Shown here: positions 46,059 to 55,520 of the stretch, piece by piece | How positions within the stretch are numbered: position 1 is the stretch's first letter | Layout: each line of letters begins with the position of its first letter | Origin: Shewanella indica | GTDB lineage: Bacteria > Pseudomonadota > Gammaproteobacteria > Enterobacterales > Shewanellaceae | Direction of reading: 5' to 3' | NCBI RefSeq assembly: GCF_002836975.1 | Contig: NZ_NIJK01000047.1 | Location: 62,001 to 126,000, forward strand | DNA: 64,000 bases | The notes under the pieces: generated by a model | Told to the model about the DNA's origin: nothing | Databases searched by the model: none | The model's input: only the letters and a program-made list of their open reading frames with translations | Made by a program: the position numbers and the translations under genes

Positions 46059-46904
46059 ATGGAATACAAGCAATTCAATCGTAAGCTGGCAACGCCGCTT
46101 GGCAAGGCGTGGCTATTGGCAGGCATGCTGCTTGGCAGCGGTGCGGCGCAGGCCGGCGAACAGGCGTTGCTGGAGGCGGTTAACAGTGACTTTCGTCGGG
46201 AAGCCAATGTCGAGCGCGACCAATATCGTCATCCAGAGCAGACGCTGGCTTTTTTCGGGATCACGGCGGAGCAAACCGTGATTGAACTCTGGCCAGGCGG
46301 CGGTTGGTACACAGAAATCCTGGCGCCCATGTTGGCGGATAAGGGGCAGTATATTGCCGCCGGTTTTAACACAGAGCCGCAAGAGGACACCCCGGGCAGC
46401 CGTTATCGGGCCAAAGCGGGCAAGCGTTATCTTGAATGGCTGCAAACTCACCCCAAAGAGCTCGGCAAAATCAAACAGGTGGTTTTGGATCCTCCAGCAC
46501 AGGTAAAACTGGGAGAAGATGCCAGCGCCGATACGGTACTGACGTTCAGAAACCTGCATAACTGGGCCAGTCAGGGGCAACTGCAAACCGTGTTTCAGGC
46601 TGCCTTTAATGTGCTTAAAGATGGCGGCGTCTTTGGAGTGGTTGAGCACAGGGGCAAAGCCGGTAATGGCCCTGACAGCGGTTACATGATGCAGGATGAG
46701 ATGATAGCACTGGCAGCAAAGGTCGGCTTCACCTTGGAAGCCAGCTGTGAGATCAATGCCAATGCCAAGGACAGTAAGGATTACCCTAAAGGCGTTTGGA
46801 CCTTACCGCCGACATTGCGATTGGGTGAGCAGGACAGGGACACTTATCTCAAGATAGGAGAAAGTGACCGTATGACACTCAAATTTATCAAAAAAGCGAA
46901 CTGA
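46059..46904 (+). CDS. Methyltransferase-fold protein with a signal peptide
   Basis: 281 residues. The N-terminal segment LGKAWLLAGMLLGSGAAQAG looks like a cleavable signal (after AQA, about residue 32). The rest is a class I SAM-methyltransferase fold of the COG4798 type: VIELWPGGGWYTEILAPML for motif I and an acidic strand at IAAGFN. A signal on a SAM-dependent enzyme is unusual, since SAM is cytoplasmic. The protein may use another ligand or have lost activity. AAGGAGAAG precedes the ATG. It is followed by an alpha/beta hydrolase 21 nt later. Confidence 0.75.
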   Translation: MEYKQFNRKLATPLGKAWLLAGMLLGSGAAQAGEQALLEAVNSDFRREANVERDQYRHPEQTLAFFGITAEQTVIELWPGGGWYTEILAPMLADKGQYIAAGFNTEPQEDTPGSRYRAKAGKRYLEWLQTHPKELGKIKQVVLDPPAQVKLGEDASADTVLTFRNLHNWASQGQLQTVFQAAFNVLKDGGVFGVVEHRGKAGNGPDSGYMMQDEMIALAAKVGFTLEASCEINANAKDSKDYPKGVWTLPPTLRLGEQDRDTYLKIGESDRMTLKFIKKAN

Positions 46905-46925
46905 TACACTGACAACAGAGGCATT

Positions 46926-47819
46926 ATGTGGCAACCTTCCGCCCCCGTAAAAGCACTGAAGCTCCCGCTGCCGCACCTCACGCTGGCGGCACAATGCTGG
47001 GGAGCGGAGGATAAGCCGCTGTTACTGGCATTGCATGGATGGCTGGATAACAGTAACAGCTTTGCCCCTTTGGCCGAGAAGCTGATGAATGATTATCGTA
47101 TTCTTGCCATCGACTGGCCGGGACATGGTTTATCGGATCACAGGCCAGGGCGTTATCCGCTGCACTGGATTGATTATCTGTATGATCTTGAGCTGCTGCT
47201 GGGCAGCTTGGCCGGTGATGCGCCAGTCACTTTGTTGGGGCACTCGCTGGGAGGGATTGTCGCCAGTGCTTATGCCGCAGCGTTTCCTGAGCGTGTCGAT
47301 AAGTTACTGTTGATTGAAGCCTTTGCTCCTCTCTATGAGGCGGTGGAGCAGGCTAAACCCAGGCTGAGAAAGAGCTTTGCTGCCCATAAGCGTATGCTCG
47401 GCAGCAAACGTAGCCAAGTGGTTTATGACAGTATTGAGCCGGCCATCAAAGCCAGAGTGCAGTTGACTGGACTGGCCGAGCCTTGGTCCAGATTATTGGT
47501 GACGCGCAATATGCAAATTGATGCATACGGCGCCAGATGGCGCAGCGACCCAAGGCTAAGGCTCGACTCGCCGATGCGACTTTGTTTTGAGCAGGTAGCA
47601 TCCCTGATGCAGGGAATCGCCATCCCAAGCTTGCTTATCACGGGTGAGCAAGGATTTCCCGGATTGGTGCAGAGTTTACCCCAGGCCCGCGCCTGGTACA
47701 GCGAGTTGCAAGTAGTGCAACTCCAAGGGGATCACCATCTGCATATGGAGAATGCCGATGAGGTAGCGCAAACTCTGGCCGGATTTCTCCAAGGTAGAAA
47801 ATCCAATCCGGGGGACTAG
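46926..47819 (+). CDS. Alpha/beta hydrolase
   Basis: 297 residues. The fold shows the oxyanion HGWLDNSNSFAPLAEKL, the strand-turn AIDWPGHGLSDHRPG, the nucleophile elbow LGHSLGGIVAS (Ser at about 104) and a late His in GDHHLHMENADEVAQ. This resembles the epoxide-hydrolase/esterase-like group also called serine hydrolase-like. No signal peptide is present. It lies 21 nt after the secreted methyltransferase-like gene. The substrate is unknown. Confidence 0.85.
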   Translation: MWQPSAPVKALKLPLPHLTLAAQCWGAEDKPLLLALHGWLDNSNSFAPLAEKLMNDYRILAIDWPGHGLSDHRPGRYPLHWIDYLYDLELLLGSLAGDAPVTLLGHSLGGIVASAYAAAFPERVDKLLLIEAFAPLYEAVEQAKPRLRKSFAAHKRMLGSKRSQVVYDSIEPAIKARVQLTGLAEPWSRLLVTRNMQIDAYGARWRSDPRLRLDSPMRLCFEQVASLMQGIAIPSLLITGEQGFPGLVQSLPQARAWYSELQVVQLQGDHHLHMENADEVAQTLAGFLQGRKSNPGD

Positions 47820-47951
47820 GCAAATAAAAGCTTTTATGTGATGATGATCAAAATTTTAAACGCCCGTATGATTTTTGCGGCGCGAAAGTTAACTACCAAG
47901 AGTCGAGGCCCAAGGCCTTAATAAGAACTTTATAAAAATACTCAGTGCTTT

Positions 47952-47973
47952 GCCCGCAGACGCTGCGGGCTTT
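47952..47973 (+). terminator. Candidate terminator in the hydrolase-fadD gap
   Basis: GCCCGCAG pairs with CTGCGGGC over a 3-nt loop, followed by TTT only. It could end the hydrolase transcript or structure the fadD leader. Confidence 0.45.
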
Positions 47974-48023
47974 AACGACAGAGAGAGTCGTTTCCGCTGA
48001 AGACGGAATTTTAGGAGAGATTT

Positions 48024-49697
48024 GTGGACCAGCCCTGGATTAACAGTTTGCCTGCCGACGTGCCTGCCGAAATTGATACCAGCCGCTATGCTTCCTTGCT
48101 GGAGATGTTGGAATCAGCGGTCAATACTTACGCCGATCAACCCGCCTTCGTTAATATGGGCGTAACCCTGACGTACCGAAAACTGGAAGAGCGCAGTCGT
48201 GCCTTTGCCGCCTATTTGCAAAATGATCTCAAATTGCAGAAGGGCGATCGGGTGGCGATCATGATGCCAAACCTGCTGCAATACCCCATCGCTCTGTTTG
48301 GTGTGTTGCGAGCAGGCATGGTTGTGGTCAATGTCAATCCGCTCTATACCCCGAGAGAACTCAAGCATCAGTTGGTCGATTCTGGCGCCAAGGCGATAGT
48401 GGTAGTGTCCAATTTTGCCAGCACGCTGGAGCAAGTGGTCGATCAAACTCCGGTCAAAAACGTGATTATCACTGGGCTTGGCGATCTTTTGAGTACCCCA
48501 AAGGGTACCCTGGTTAATTTTGTGGTGAAGTATATTAAGCGCCTGGTGCCCAAATACTCATTGCCACACGCCATATCCATGCGTCGTGCGCTTCGGGCGG
48601 GTAAAAAGGCGCAATACGTCAAGCCTGTGGTCAAGAGTGACGATATCGCCTTTTTGCAGTATACCGGTGGTACTACAGGCGTTTCCAAGGGGGCCATGCT
48701 CAGCCATGGCAACATAGTTGCCAACGTATTGCAGGCCAACGGTGCCTATGCCCCTTTGCTCAACGACGGCAAGGAGTTTGTGGTAACCGCCTTGCCGCTT
48801 TATCATATTTTCGCCTTAACTGTGAACTGTTTGCTGTTCCTGCATAAAGGCGCCAACAACTTACTGATCACCAATCCCAGGGATATCCCGGGATTTGTGG
48901 CCGAACTCAAGAAAACACCTTTCACTGCTCTCACTGGGGTGAACACCTTGTTTAACGCCCTGGTCAACAGTGAAGAGTTTGCTGCTTTGGACTTCTCCCG
49001 CCTCAAACTCTCGATTGGTGGCGGTATGGCGGTGCAGCGCGCCGTGGCCGACAAATGGCAGAACATCACCAAGACCCGCTTGCTCGAAGGCTATGGCCTG
49101 ACCGAAGCTTCACCTCTGGTTGCTTGCTGCCCTTATGATTTGGCCGGTTACAACGGCTCTATCGGCTTGCCTGCGCCCTCGACACAAATTCAAGTGCGTA
49201 GCGATGATGGTCAGGTGTTGCCTCAGGGGGAGACGGGCGAACTTTTTGCCAAAGGGCCTCAGGTGATGCTTGGCTACTGGCAACGTCCGGAAGAAACGGC
49301 CAAGGTGATCGACAAGGATGGTTGGCTGGCCACAGGCGATATCGGCTATATGGATGAAAAAGGCTTTTTCTATATTGTCGATCGCAAGAAGGACATGATC
49401 CTGGTTTCCGGCTTCAACGTTTTCCCCAATGAAGTGGAAGAGGTGGTGGCCTTGCATCCCAAGGTGGTTGAAGTAGCCGCCGTGGGTGTGCCACATGAGG
49501 TCAGTGGTGAACTGGTGAAGATTTTTGTGGTTGCAAAAGACAAATCTTTGACCGAGAAAGAGCTTATCAAACACTGTCGCCATCATTTAACAGGATATAA
49601 GGTGCCGAAGCTGATAGAATTCAGGGACGAATTGCCGAAAACCAATGTAGGAAAGATCCTGCGCAGAGAACTCAGAGATGAGGCCAAATCTGCATAA
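48024..49697 (+). CDS. fadD: Long-chain fatty-acid-CoA ligase FadD
   Basis: 557 residues with a GTG start; AGGAG lies at 48013-48017. It activates fatty acids to acyl-CoA for beta-oxidation at the inner membrane. The ATP/AMP signature reads [18 protein letters not shown] at about residues 212-229, and the fatty-acid-binding region includes [17 protein letters not shown] and [20 protein letters not shown]. The C-terminal lysine region [15 protein letters not shown] is intact. Length matches E. coli FadD (561). A terminator follows, overlapping the start region of rnd. Confidence 0.95.
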   Translation: MDQPWINSLPADVPAEIDTSRYASLLEMLESAVNTYADQPAFVNMGVTLTYRKLEERSRAFAAYLQNDLKLQKGDRVAIMMPNLLQYPIALFGVLRAGMVVVNVNPLYTPRELKHQLVDSGAKAIVVVSNFASTLEQVVDQTPVKNVIITGLGDLLSTPKGTLVNFVVKYIKRLVPKYSLPHAISMRRALRAGKKAQYVKPVVKSDDIAFLQYTGGTTGVSKGAMLSHGNIVANVLQANGAYAPLLNDGKEFVVTALPLYHIFALTVNCLLFLHKGANNLLITNPRDIPGFVAELKKTPFTALTGVNTLFNALVNSEEFAALDFSRLKLSIGGGMAVQRAVADKWQNITKTRLLEGYGLTEASPLVACCPYDLAGYNGSIGLPAPSTQIQVRSDDGQVLPQGETGELFAKGPQVMLGYWQRPEETAKVIDKDGWLATGDIGYMDEKGFFYIVDRKKDMILVSGFNVFPNEVEEVVALHPKVVEVAAVGVPHEVSGELVKIFVVAKDKSLTEKELIKHCRHHLTGYKVPKLIEFRDELPKTNVGKILRRELRDEAKSA

Positions 49698-49702
49698 TAT
49701 AG

Positions 49703-49731
49703 AGAGCCGGCGCCAGCCGGCTCTTGTGTTT
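49703..49731 (+). terminator. Rho-independent terminator after fadD
   Basis: AGAGCCGGC pairs with GCCGGCTCT over a GCCA loop, followed by T-rich sequence. It ends just after the fadD stop and before the ribosome-binding site of rnd, which supports the downstream TTG start chosen for rnd. Confidence 0.85.
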
Positions 49732-49768
49732 CCGAGACCTGGAAACTCGCGCAGGATGGGAGTTGAAG

Positions 49769-50878
49769 TTGCAAGATTACCTGTATGTAAAAGATGACGC
49801 CACCCTGGCACAGTTGGTAGCTCAATACCGTGAGGCTGAACTGCTGGTGCTGGATACCGAATTTGTACGCACCCGCACTTATTATGCTTGTTTAGGGCTT
49901 ATTCAGGCCTATGACGGCAAGACTCTGGCGCTGATAGACCCTTTGGCCATCTCGGATCTGTCGGGCTTCTGGGCCTTGTTGACCGATGAGAAGATCACCA
50001 AGTTGTTGCATTCCTGCAGTGAAGACTTGGAAGTGTTTGCCCGCCAGGGCTTGTGCCAGCCCAAGCCTTTGTTTGACAGCCAATTGGCGGCGGCCATTGC
50101 CGGCCTGGGTCATGGCTTGGGTTATGCCAAGCTGGTACATGAATGTCTGGGAGTGGAGCTTGACAAGGGCGAGTCCCGTACTGACTGGCTGAAAAGGCCG
50201 TTATCAGAGGCGCAGCTCAGCTACGCCGCCAATGATGTCTATTATCTTTACCAACTCTATCCCCAGTTGCAGCAGAAACTGCAGCAGCAGGGCAGGATTG
50301 AGTGGGCATTGGAAGAGAGTCAACGCATGACCGAAGGGCGTCTGGATCCGCCGGATGAAGACACGGCCTATCTTAGGGTCAAGAACGCCTTTCAGTTGAG
50401 TACACCCCAATTGGCTGTGCTCAAGGTACTGGCGGCCTGGCGTTTGCGTAAGGCGTTGGCAAAGGATATGGCGCTGGGTTTTGTCATGAAAGATCATGCC
50501 CTTATCGGTTTGGCCAAACGCCAGCCCAGAGGGATCAATGACGTGCTTGCCATGAAAGAGCTGACGGATCATGAAAAGCGTCTTTACGCCAAAGACGTGC
50601 TCAAGGTTATGGCCAAGGCGGATATGAGTAATCTACCTGAGCCCTTGGATGTGCTGGCGCTCAAACCAGGGTACAAGAGCGCTTTCAAGAGCATTAAGCA
50701 GTGCTTGAGCGAGGTTGCAGAATCCGAAAGTGTGCCTATGGAGTTGCTTGGCTCCAAGCGCCATATTCATGAATATCTTGAGTGGATATGGGACGGTAAA
50801 CAGGGACCCACTCCCTTGGTGTTGCTGGGATGGCGCGGCCAACTTGTAGCTGATAAATTGGCGAAATTGGCTCTCTGA
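49769..50878 (+). CDS. rnd: Ribonuclease D
   Basis: About 369 residues from a TTG at 49769, with GGGAG 6 nt upstream. It trims the 3' ends of tRNA precursors. The DEDD exonuclease residues are visible in VLDTEFVRTRTYYACLGL, LLHSCSEDLEVF and YAANDVYYLYQLY. An HRDC domain follows at about residues 210-290 (VLKVLAAWRLRKALAKDMAL). The frame opens at 49724, but that start lies inside the fadD terminator. Length is close to E. coli RNase D (375). Confidence 0.92.
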   Translation: MQDYLYVKDDATLAQLVAQYREAELLVLDTEFVRTRTYYACLGLIQAYDGKTLALIDPLAISDLSGFWALLTDEKITKLLHSCSEDLEVFARQGLCQPKPLFDSQLAAAIAGLGHGLGYAKLVHECLGVELDKGESRTDWLKRPLSEAQLSYAANDVYYLYQLYPQLQQKLQQQGRIEWALEESQRMTEGRLDPPDEDTAYLRVKNAFQLSTPQLAVLKVLAAWRLRKALAKDMALGFVMKDHALIGLAKRQPRGINDVLAMKELTDHEKRLYAKDVLKVMAKADMSNLPEPLDVLALKPGYKSAFKSIKQCLSEVAESESVPMELLGSKRHIHEYLEWIWDGKQGPTPLVLLGWRGQLVADKLAKLAL

Positions 50879-50934
50879 TCCAGGTTTGACTTATATTACT
50901 TTGGTACTTAGATACACTTGACTGGTAAATTTTT

Positions 50935-50994
50935 GGCATTCCCTTCAGGGAGCCGCGTTGTATGTTTTAGCGCGGTTTCCATGAGGGGAATGCC
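50935..50994. repeat. Long inverted repeat downstream of rnd
   Basis: GGCATTCCCTTCA (50935-50947) pairs with TGAGGGGAATGCC (50982-50994), one mismatch. A second nested pair, CCGCG / CGCGG, lies in the loop. A TTGACT with TAGATA at 17-nt spacing lies upstream (50886-50914). This could be a structured RNA or a degraded palindromic element. Confidence 0.55.
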
Positions 50995-51069
50995 ATAGAT
51001 AAACACAGGTGTTTTTACACGCTTTGGCAAATGGCGCCTACCTGGAAAAATAACGCCGTTGCTTTGTTG

Positions 51070-52620
51070 TCAAAACTGGGCGATGAGCTCTTTTTGACGT
51101 TCGCTTTGCCTGGTGAGCTCCTTTCCGTGATGGCTTGCGGCTTCACTGTTATCGGTTAAACAGCCAACGCCCTGTTGTAACTGTTCTGAATGGCGGTGTA
51201 ACTGTTCTACCACACAGGCTTGCTGCTCGGTGGCAACGGCTATTTGCTGGCTATGGGCGGCAATTCGGCCCAGTGCACTGGTGGCTTCGTCCAACCGTTG
51301 CGCCAACTTTTGCTCCAGTTGCAGACTTTCTTTGGTCAGTTGCTGGCTGCGCTCCATCTCGGTCACTGTCTGGCGACTTTGCAGACTGAGCTCGGCAATA
51401 ATTTGATGTATTTCACCGGCGGATTCAGAGGAGCGCATTGCAAGGTTACGTACCTCATCGGCCACTACGGCAAATCCGCGCCCGGCTTCACCGGCTCGGG
51501 CCGCTTCGATAGCCGCATTGAGCGCCAGCAGATTGGTTTGATCAGAAAGTTGTTCAATCACTTCCAGCACAGTGTTTATACTACTGCAGCGTTTGTCCAA
51601 TGCCAGCAACTGTGCTTCAACCTTCGCAAGCAGAGCGGTGACTTCGCTGTTGGCGGCGCGGCTGGCGACCAGAGCTTCTAGAGTGTGGCGGTTGCTTTGT
51701 TCAAGTTCAGTCACCTCGTTGGCCGTTTCGGCTGATGTATCAGCAATCTCGGTCACGGCACCTCTGAGCTCGTTGATGGCATCACCTTGCTGTTTCAGAG
51801 CACCGGTTTGCTGTGACAGTTCGCGGTAGTTGGCATCGACGGCGGCCTGATGGGCACTTAAACTGTTATCGAGGATCTCACCGCTGTCTTTTATCCGTCC
51901 TGTGATGGCGAATATCTCGGCCTGCTGCATTCTCAAACTCAATTCCAGCTCGGCGAGTTCATCTGTGCTGTTGCAGTAAATAGCCTGCATCAGTGGATTA
52001 TTCTGTACTCCGCGGCTGAGTTGACTGACATTATTTAACCTTTGTTTGAGCCTGAAAAGACTCCAGCCCATCAAAGTTGCCGCTGCGCTGACCGGCACAA
52101 GTAGCCAGAGACCGCTTAGCCAGGGCAGGGTCACCAGGGATAGCAGTGATGCGCCCCAACAGAGCGCTAGCTTTGCCGTTAGCCCTATTCGAAAGCGTGG
52201 CAGTATCGATTTTCCTTGATTGATGGCCTGGTAGCAGTTTTCGGCTCTGGCGATAAGATCAGGGCTCGCCTTGGTACGTACTGATTGATACTCAACTATT
52301 TTACCCTTGCGGCGAATCGGGGTGACGTAGGCATTGACCCAGTAGTGACCGCCGTCTTTGCGGCGATTTTTAACCAAGCCCATCCAGCTGTTGCCATTTT
52401 TGACTTGATGCCAGAGATCGGCAAACGCCGCCTTGGGCATATGAGGATGGCGCACTATGTTGTGACCATGCCCCAAGAGTTCCTCACGAGAAAAGCCGCA
52501 AAGATCAATAAATTCTTGATTGATATGGGTGATGCGCCCTTTGAGATCTGTGGTGGATAGAATGCGGGCATCTTCCGTCACAGGTGTTTCAATGTCGGTA
52601 ATGGGCAAATCTCTGTTCAT
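51070..52620 (-). CDS. PAS-domain methyl-accepting chemotaxis protein (Aer-like)
   Basis: 516 residues. An N-terminal PAS domain (about 15-115) reads [20 protein letters not shown] and [20 protein letters not shown]. Two close membrane helices follow (about 148-190), with no periplasmic sensor domain. The C-terminal signalling hairpin carries the tip motif [20 protein letters not shown]. This layout is that of Aer-type energy/redox sensors that bind FAD in PAS. The conserved FAD-ligand Trp region [20 protein letters not shown] is similar to Aer. It is an orphan receptor here with no che genes near it. Confidence 0.9.
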   Translation of the reverse strand: MNRDLPITDIETPVTEDARILSTTDLKGRITHINQEFIDLCGFSREELLGHGHNIVRHPHMPKAAFADLWHQVKNGNSWMGLVKNRRKDGGHYWVNAYVTPIRRKGKIVEYQSVRTKASPDLIARAENCYQAINQGKSILPRFRIGLTAKLALCWGASLLSLVTLPWLSGLWLLVPVSAAATLMGWSLFRLKQRLNNVSQLSRGVQNNPLMQAIYCNSTDELAELELSLRMQQAEIFAITGRIKDSGEILDNSLSAHQAAVDANYRELSQQTGALKQQGDAINELRGAVTEIADTSAETANEVTELEQSNRHTLEALVASRAANSEVTALLAKVEAQLLALDKRCSSINTVLEVIEQLSDQTNLLALNAAIEAARAGEAGRGFAVVADEVRNLAMRSSESAGEIHQIIAELSLQSRQTVTEMERSQQLTKESLQLEQKLAQRLDEATSALGRIAAHSQQIAVATEQQACVVEQLHRHSEQLQQGVGCLTDNSEAASHHGKELTRQSERQKELIAQF

Positions 52621-52746
52621 CGTGTTTGTTTAAGCTGGATTAATACAGCGGACGATTATCAACAAAGAGAAGTGTCAAATTTGTGACAGGGCACGAATGG
52701 ATTATGATTGTAATATAATAACTTGCAAAAGTTTGAACGGGATCAT

Positions 52747-52769
52747 AAGCGGCACCTTGGGTGCCGCTT
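52747..52769 (-). terminator. Candidate terminator after mltD
   Basis: AAGCGGCACC pairs perfectly with GGTGCCGCTT over a 3-nt loop, 16 nt beyond the mltD stop on the minus strand. No strong T-run follows. Confidence 0.55.
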
Positions 52770-52784
52770 GAGTAGGAGTTTTTA

Positions 52785-54338
52785 TCAGGTCTTGACCCGG
52801 GTCACGTCCACGAATAGGGTCAACATCTGTCCGGGTTGCAGGTACTTACTGGCTTTGAGCTGGTTCCATTCCAGCAGATCATTCACACTGACATTGAACT
52901 TGCTGGCGATTCTTGCCAACGAATCACCGGAGCGAACCTTATACTTCACGGTGCGCATTACGGCGTTGGCACTCTGGGATTTGCCGGAAGCTTTAGTCCA
53001 GATGGTCAGTTGTTTGCCGGGACGCAGCGGCGTTTTGGTCGAGATCCCGTTCCATTTCACCAGCTCGTTGACACTGACGCCATTATCCTTGGCTATCTGC
53101 CACAGGGAATCACCGGACTTGACCAGGTAGCTGCGTTTGCTCTTGCCGGACTTATTCTGACCCAGGCGTTGCTCCTTGGAGAGCGGGTAGGCCGATGCGT
53201 CCTTGAGGGCGACCGGGATCAACAGGTGCTTGCCAGCGACAATATTGTTGCCACTAATGCCGTTGACCGAACGAATAACATCGATACTGGTATGATGCTT
53301 CTTGGCTATTACTCCAAGAGAGTCACCCTTGCGGATCTTGTATCTGAGCCAGTTGAGGCGCTCGCTTGGCGCTGTACTGGCCAGGGCGATTTCAAACTCT
53401 TTGGCTTTGTCCAGCGGCAGTACCAGCTTGTGTGGCCCTTCCGGCGCTGTGGCCCAGCGATTGAAGCCTGGGTTGAACTGTTGCAGTTCATTGACTTCCA
53501 TACCGGCAAGGCGCGCTGCCAGGGCCAAGTCTATCTGGCTGCCGACATCGACCACTTCCAACTTCTGTTCGTTGGCGATCGGTGTCAGTTGGATACCATA
53601 TTTATCGGCATTTTTGACGACATCTGCCAGTGCCAGCAATTGCGGAACATAACGCTCGGTTTCCTTGGGCAGCGACAGCGACCAGAAGTCGGTAGGCTGT
53701 CCCTTTTGGCGGTTGCGCTTGACCGCATTCAACACCCGACCTTCGCCTGTGTTATATGCAGCTATGGCATAGAGCCAGTTCTCGCCGGTCTTGTCGTAGA
53801 GGTATTCCATCATATTCAGCGCTGCGGTTGTGGCTGCCGGAACGTCGCGGCGTCCGTCATACCACCAGTTGATCTCCAGACCAAAATGCAGCGCCATGGG
53901 CGAGGTAAACTGCCATAATCCTGAGGCGGCACCATGGGAGTAGGCGAAAGGATCGAAGGCACTTTCCACTATCGGCAGCAGTGCCAGCTCCATCGGCAGT
54001 TTGCGCTCTTCTATCTGCTCGACAATCAGATACATAAAGGGAGCAGCCCGTTCGGAGATCTGCTCCAGGTGTCTTGGATTATCTATGTACCATTGACGGT
54101 ATTGGCGCACCAGCTTCTCATCGGGAACCGACATATTGAGTTGGTTGCGGATCCGCTGCCACACGTCAGTGACAACAACTTCCGGCTCGCTGATGACTTG
54201 TGGAGCCTGAGTAATGATCGGAGCCGGGGTGGCCTTAACCGGCGTTTCGGCAGTAGACTCCGGCGCTTGAGACAGCAGCTGACAGCCGCCAAGCAGGGAG
54301 AGGCTCCCCGCCAATATAAAAAATCTGATTTGCTTCAA
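52785..54338 (-). CDS. mltD: Membrane-bound lytic murein transglycosylase D
   Basis: About 517 residues from a TTG at 54338 (GAGGA 9 nt upstream), giving the lipoprotein signal KQIRFFILAGSLSLLGGC. An ATG further upstream (54386) is in frame but gives a longer, less typical leader. The transglycosylase domain carries the catalytic Glu in LPIVESAFDPFAYSHGAASG and ENWLYAIAAYNTGEGRV. Three LysM repeats follow: YKIRKGDSLGVIAKKHHTS, YLVKSGDSLWQIAKDNGVS and YKVRSGDSLARIASKFNVS. E. coli MltD has two. It cleaves peptidoglycan glycan strands to anhydro ends. gloB lies just upstream on the same strand, as in E. coli. Confidence 0.93.
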   Translation of the reverse strand: MKQIRFFILAGSLSLLGGCQLLSQAPESTAETPVKATPAPIITQAPQVISEPEVVVTDVWQRIRNQLNMSVPDEKLVRQYRQWYIDNPRHLEQISERAAPFMYLIVEQIEERKLPMELALLPIVESAFDPFAYSHGAASGLWQFTSPMALHFGLEINWWYDGRRDVPAATTAALNMMEYLYDKTGENWLYAIAAYNTGEGRVLNAVKRNRQKGQPTDFWSLSLPKETERYVPQLLALADVVKNADKYGIQLTPIANEQKLEVVDVGSQIDLALAARLAGMEVNELQQFNPGFNRWATAPEGPHKLVLPLDKAKEFEIALASTAPSERLNWLRYKIRKGDSLGVIAKKHHTSIDVIRSVNGISGNNIVAGKHLLIPVALKDASAYPLSKEQRLGQNKSGKSKRSYLVKSGDSLWQIAKDNGVSVNELVKWNGISTKTPLRPGKQLTIWTKASGKSQSANAVMRTVKYKVRSGDSLARIASKFNVSVNDLLEWNQLKASKYLQPGQMLTLFVDVTRVKT

Positions 54339-54591
54339 AAACAGCAATCCTCGAATGATGGCCTGAACAGACAGGCAAACGCACATCAAACGGAAACCCG
54401 GGATAGGCCTGGTCCCTTGGCCCGGGATTGTACCTTGGGTGATACTTTTACCCTGGTTTGGTTTCCGTGGTGAAAAAGAAGCGCCGTTACTGAAAGCCAA
54501 GTATTATTATTTAAAACAATTAGATAAATATATCTTGGCTGAGCGTTGTCATAATAACGACACAAAAAAGCGGCTTATTGTAACCCGGTTT

Positions 54592-55404
54592 TCAGAAATT
54601 GTCTTTCCATTGCCTGAGAACTGCAAAGCGGCTCACGGGATCATGGCAGGGCTGACCGCTGTGGGATTCGAGCCTGCTCTGCAGTGTGTTCTTTTGGCAG
54701 CGCATAAAGGGGTTGATGGCCTTTTCACGACCAATAGTGGAGGGGAGTGTAGGCTCTTGCTGCTCGCGCAGCGCTTCGGCGGCAAGTTGGTAGTCAGCCA
54801 GTGCCTGGTTGTCCGGCTCAACGGCTTTGGCAAAACGCAGATTGGCCAAAGTATACTCATGGGTGCAATACACCTTGGTGCTGTCATCGAGGGCAGCAAA
54901 CTGACTCAAAGAATGGTACATCTGCTCGGCGCTGCCTTCAAACAGGCGACCGCAGCCGGCGCAGAACAGGGTATCGCCACAAAACAGCGCATCGTCAATC
55001 AAATAAGCGATATGATCCAGCGTGTGCCCGGGAACCTTAAATACCCGGCATTCAAGAGCAAATCTACCTTGCCCTGGCTCAAGCCGATATTCACCTTCCT
55101 CTGTTAGTGGCTGGGTAATGCCTTTGATGGCCGGATTGGCTGGTCCGTAAACCGGGAGCGAGTCAAAAGTTTCCGTCAATGCCGGAATGCCACCGGTATG
55201 GTCGCTGTGGTGGTGAGTTATCAGTACTCCGGCTAAAGTCAGGTTATTTCGCGCCAAAAAAGCCAATACCGGCACGGCATCACCCGGGTCGACCACCCAA
55301 CAACTATCACCTTGGGGCGCCACTATGGCCCAGATATAATTGTCATCGAAGGCGGCTATGGGCGTTATCTGAGGCTGGGGATGGGTGATATGGACGTTGG
55401 ACAT
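54592..55404 (-). CDS. gloB: Hydroxyacylglutathione hydrolase (glyoxalase II)
   Basis: 270 residues. It hydrolyses S-lactoylglutathione to lactate and glutathione. The binuclear metal motif reads LITHHHSDHTGG, with further ligands in VPGHTLDHIAYL and FCGDTLFCAGCGRLFEG. The start MSNVHITHPQPQITPIAAFD is a few residues longer than usual, and a later start is conceivable. It is divergent from the yafS-like gene at 55521, as in E. coli. Confidence 0.95.
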   Translation of the reverse strand: MSNVHITHPQPQITPIAAFDDNYIWAIVAPQGDSCWVVDPGDAVPVLAFLARNNLTLAGVLITHHHSDHTGGIPALTETFDSLPVYGPANPAIKGITQPLTEEGEYRLEPGQGRFALECRVFKVPGHTLDHIAYLIDDALFCGDTLFCAGCGRLFEGSAEQMYHSLSQFAALDDSTKVYCTHEYTLANLRFAKAVEPDNQALADYQLAAEALREQQEPTLPSTIGREKAINPFMRCQKNTLQSRLESHSGQPCHDPVSRFAVLRQWKDNF

Positions 55405-55520
55405 AAGCTCAAGGCTCCTTTAAGTCGGCGGGATCAGTTTCAATTTTACTGAGCCTCATACTTGCTTGTATAGGGGATTCGTTATTAAGCTGAGGCTAGA
55501 ATGGCTTAACCGGAGTATCT

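Noticed and set aside
47824-47837. ATAAAAGCTTTTAT perfect palindrome upstream of fadD
   Set aside because: AT-rich palindromes of this size are expected by chance; it does not match a fatty-acid regulator site I can name.
52836-53918. 360-codon plus-strand frame within mltD
   Set aside because: It is the antisense shadow of LysM and transglycosylase coding sequence and matches no family.
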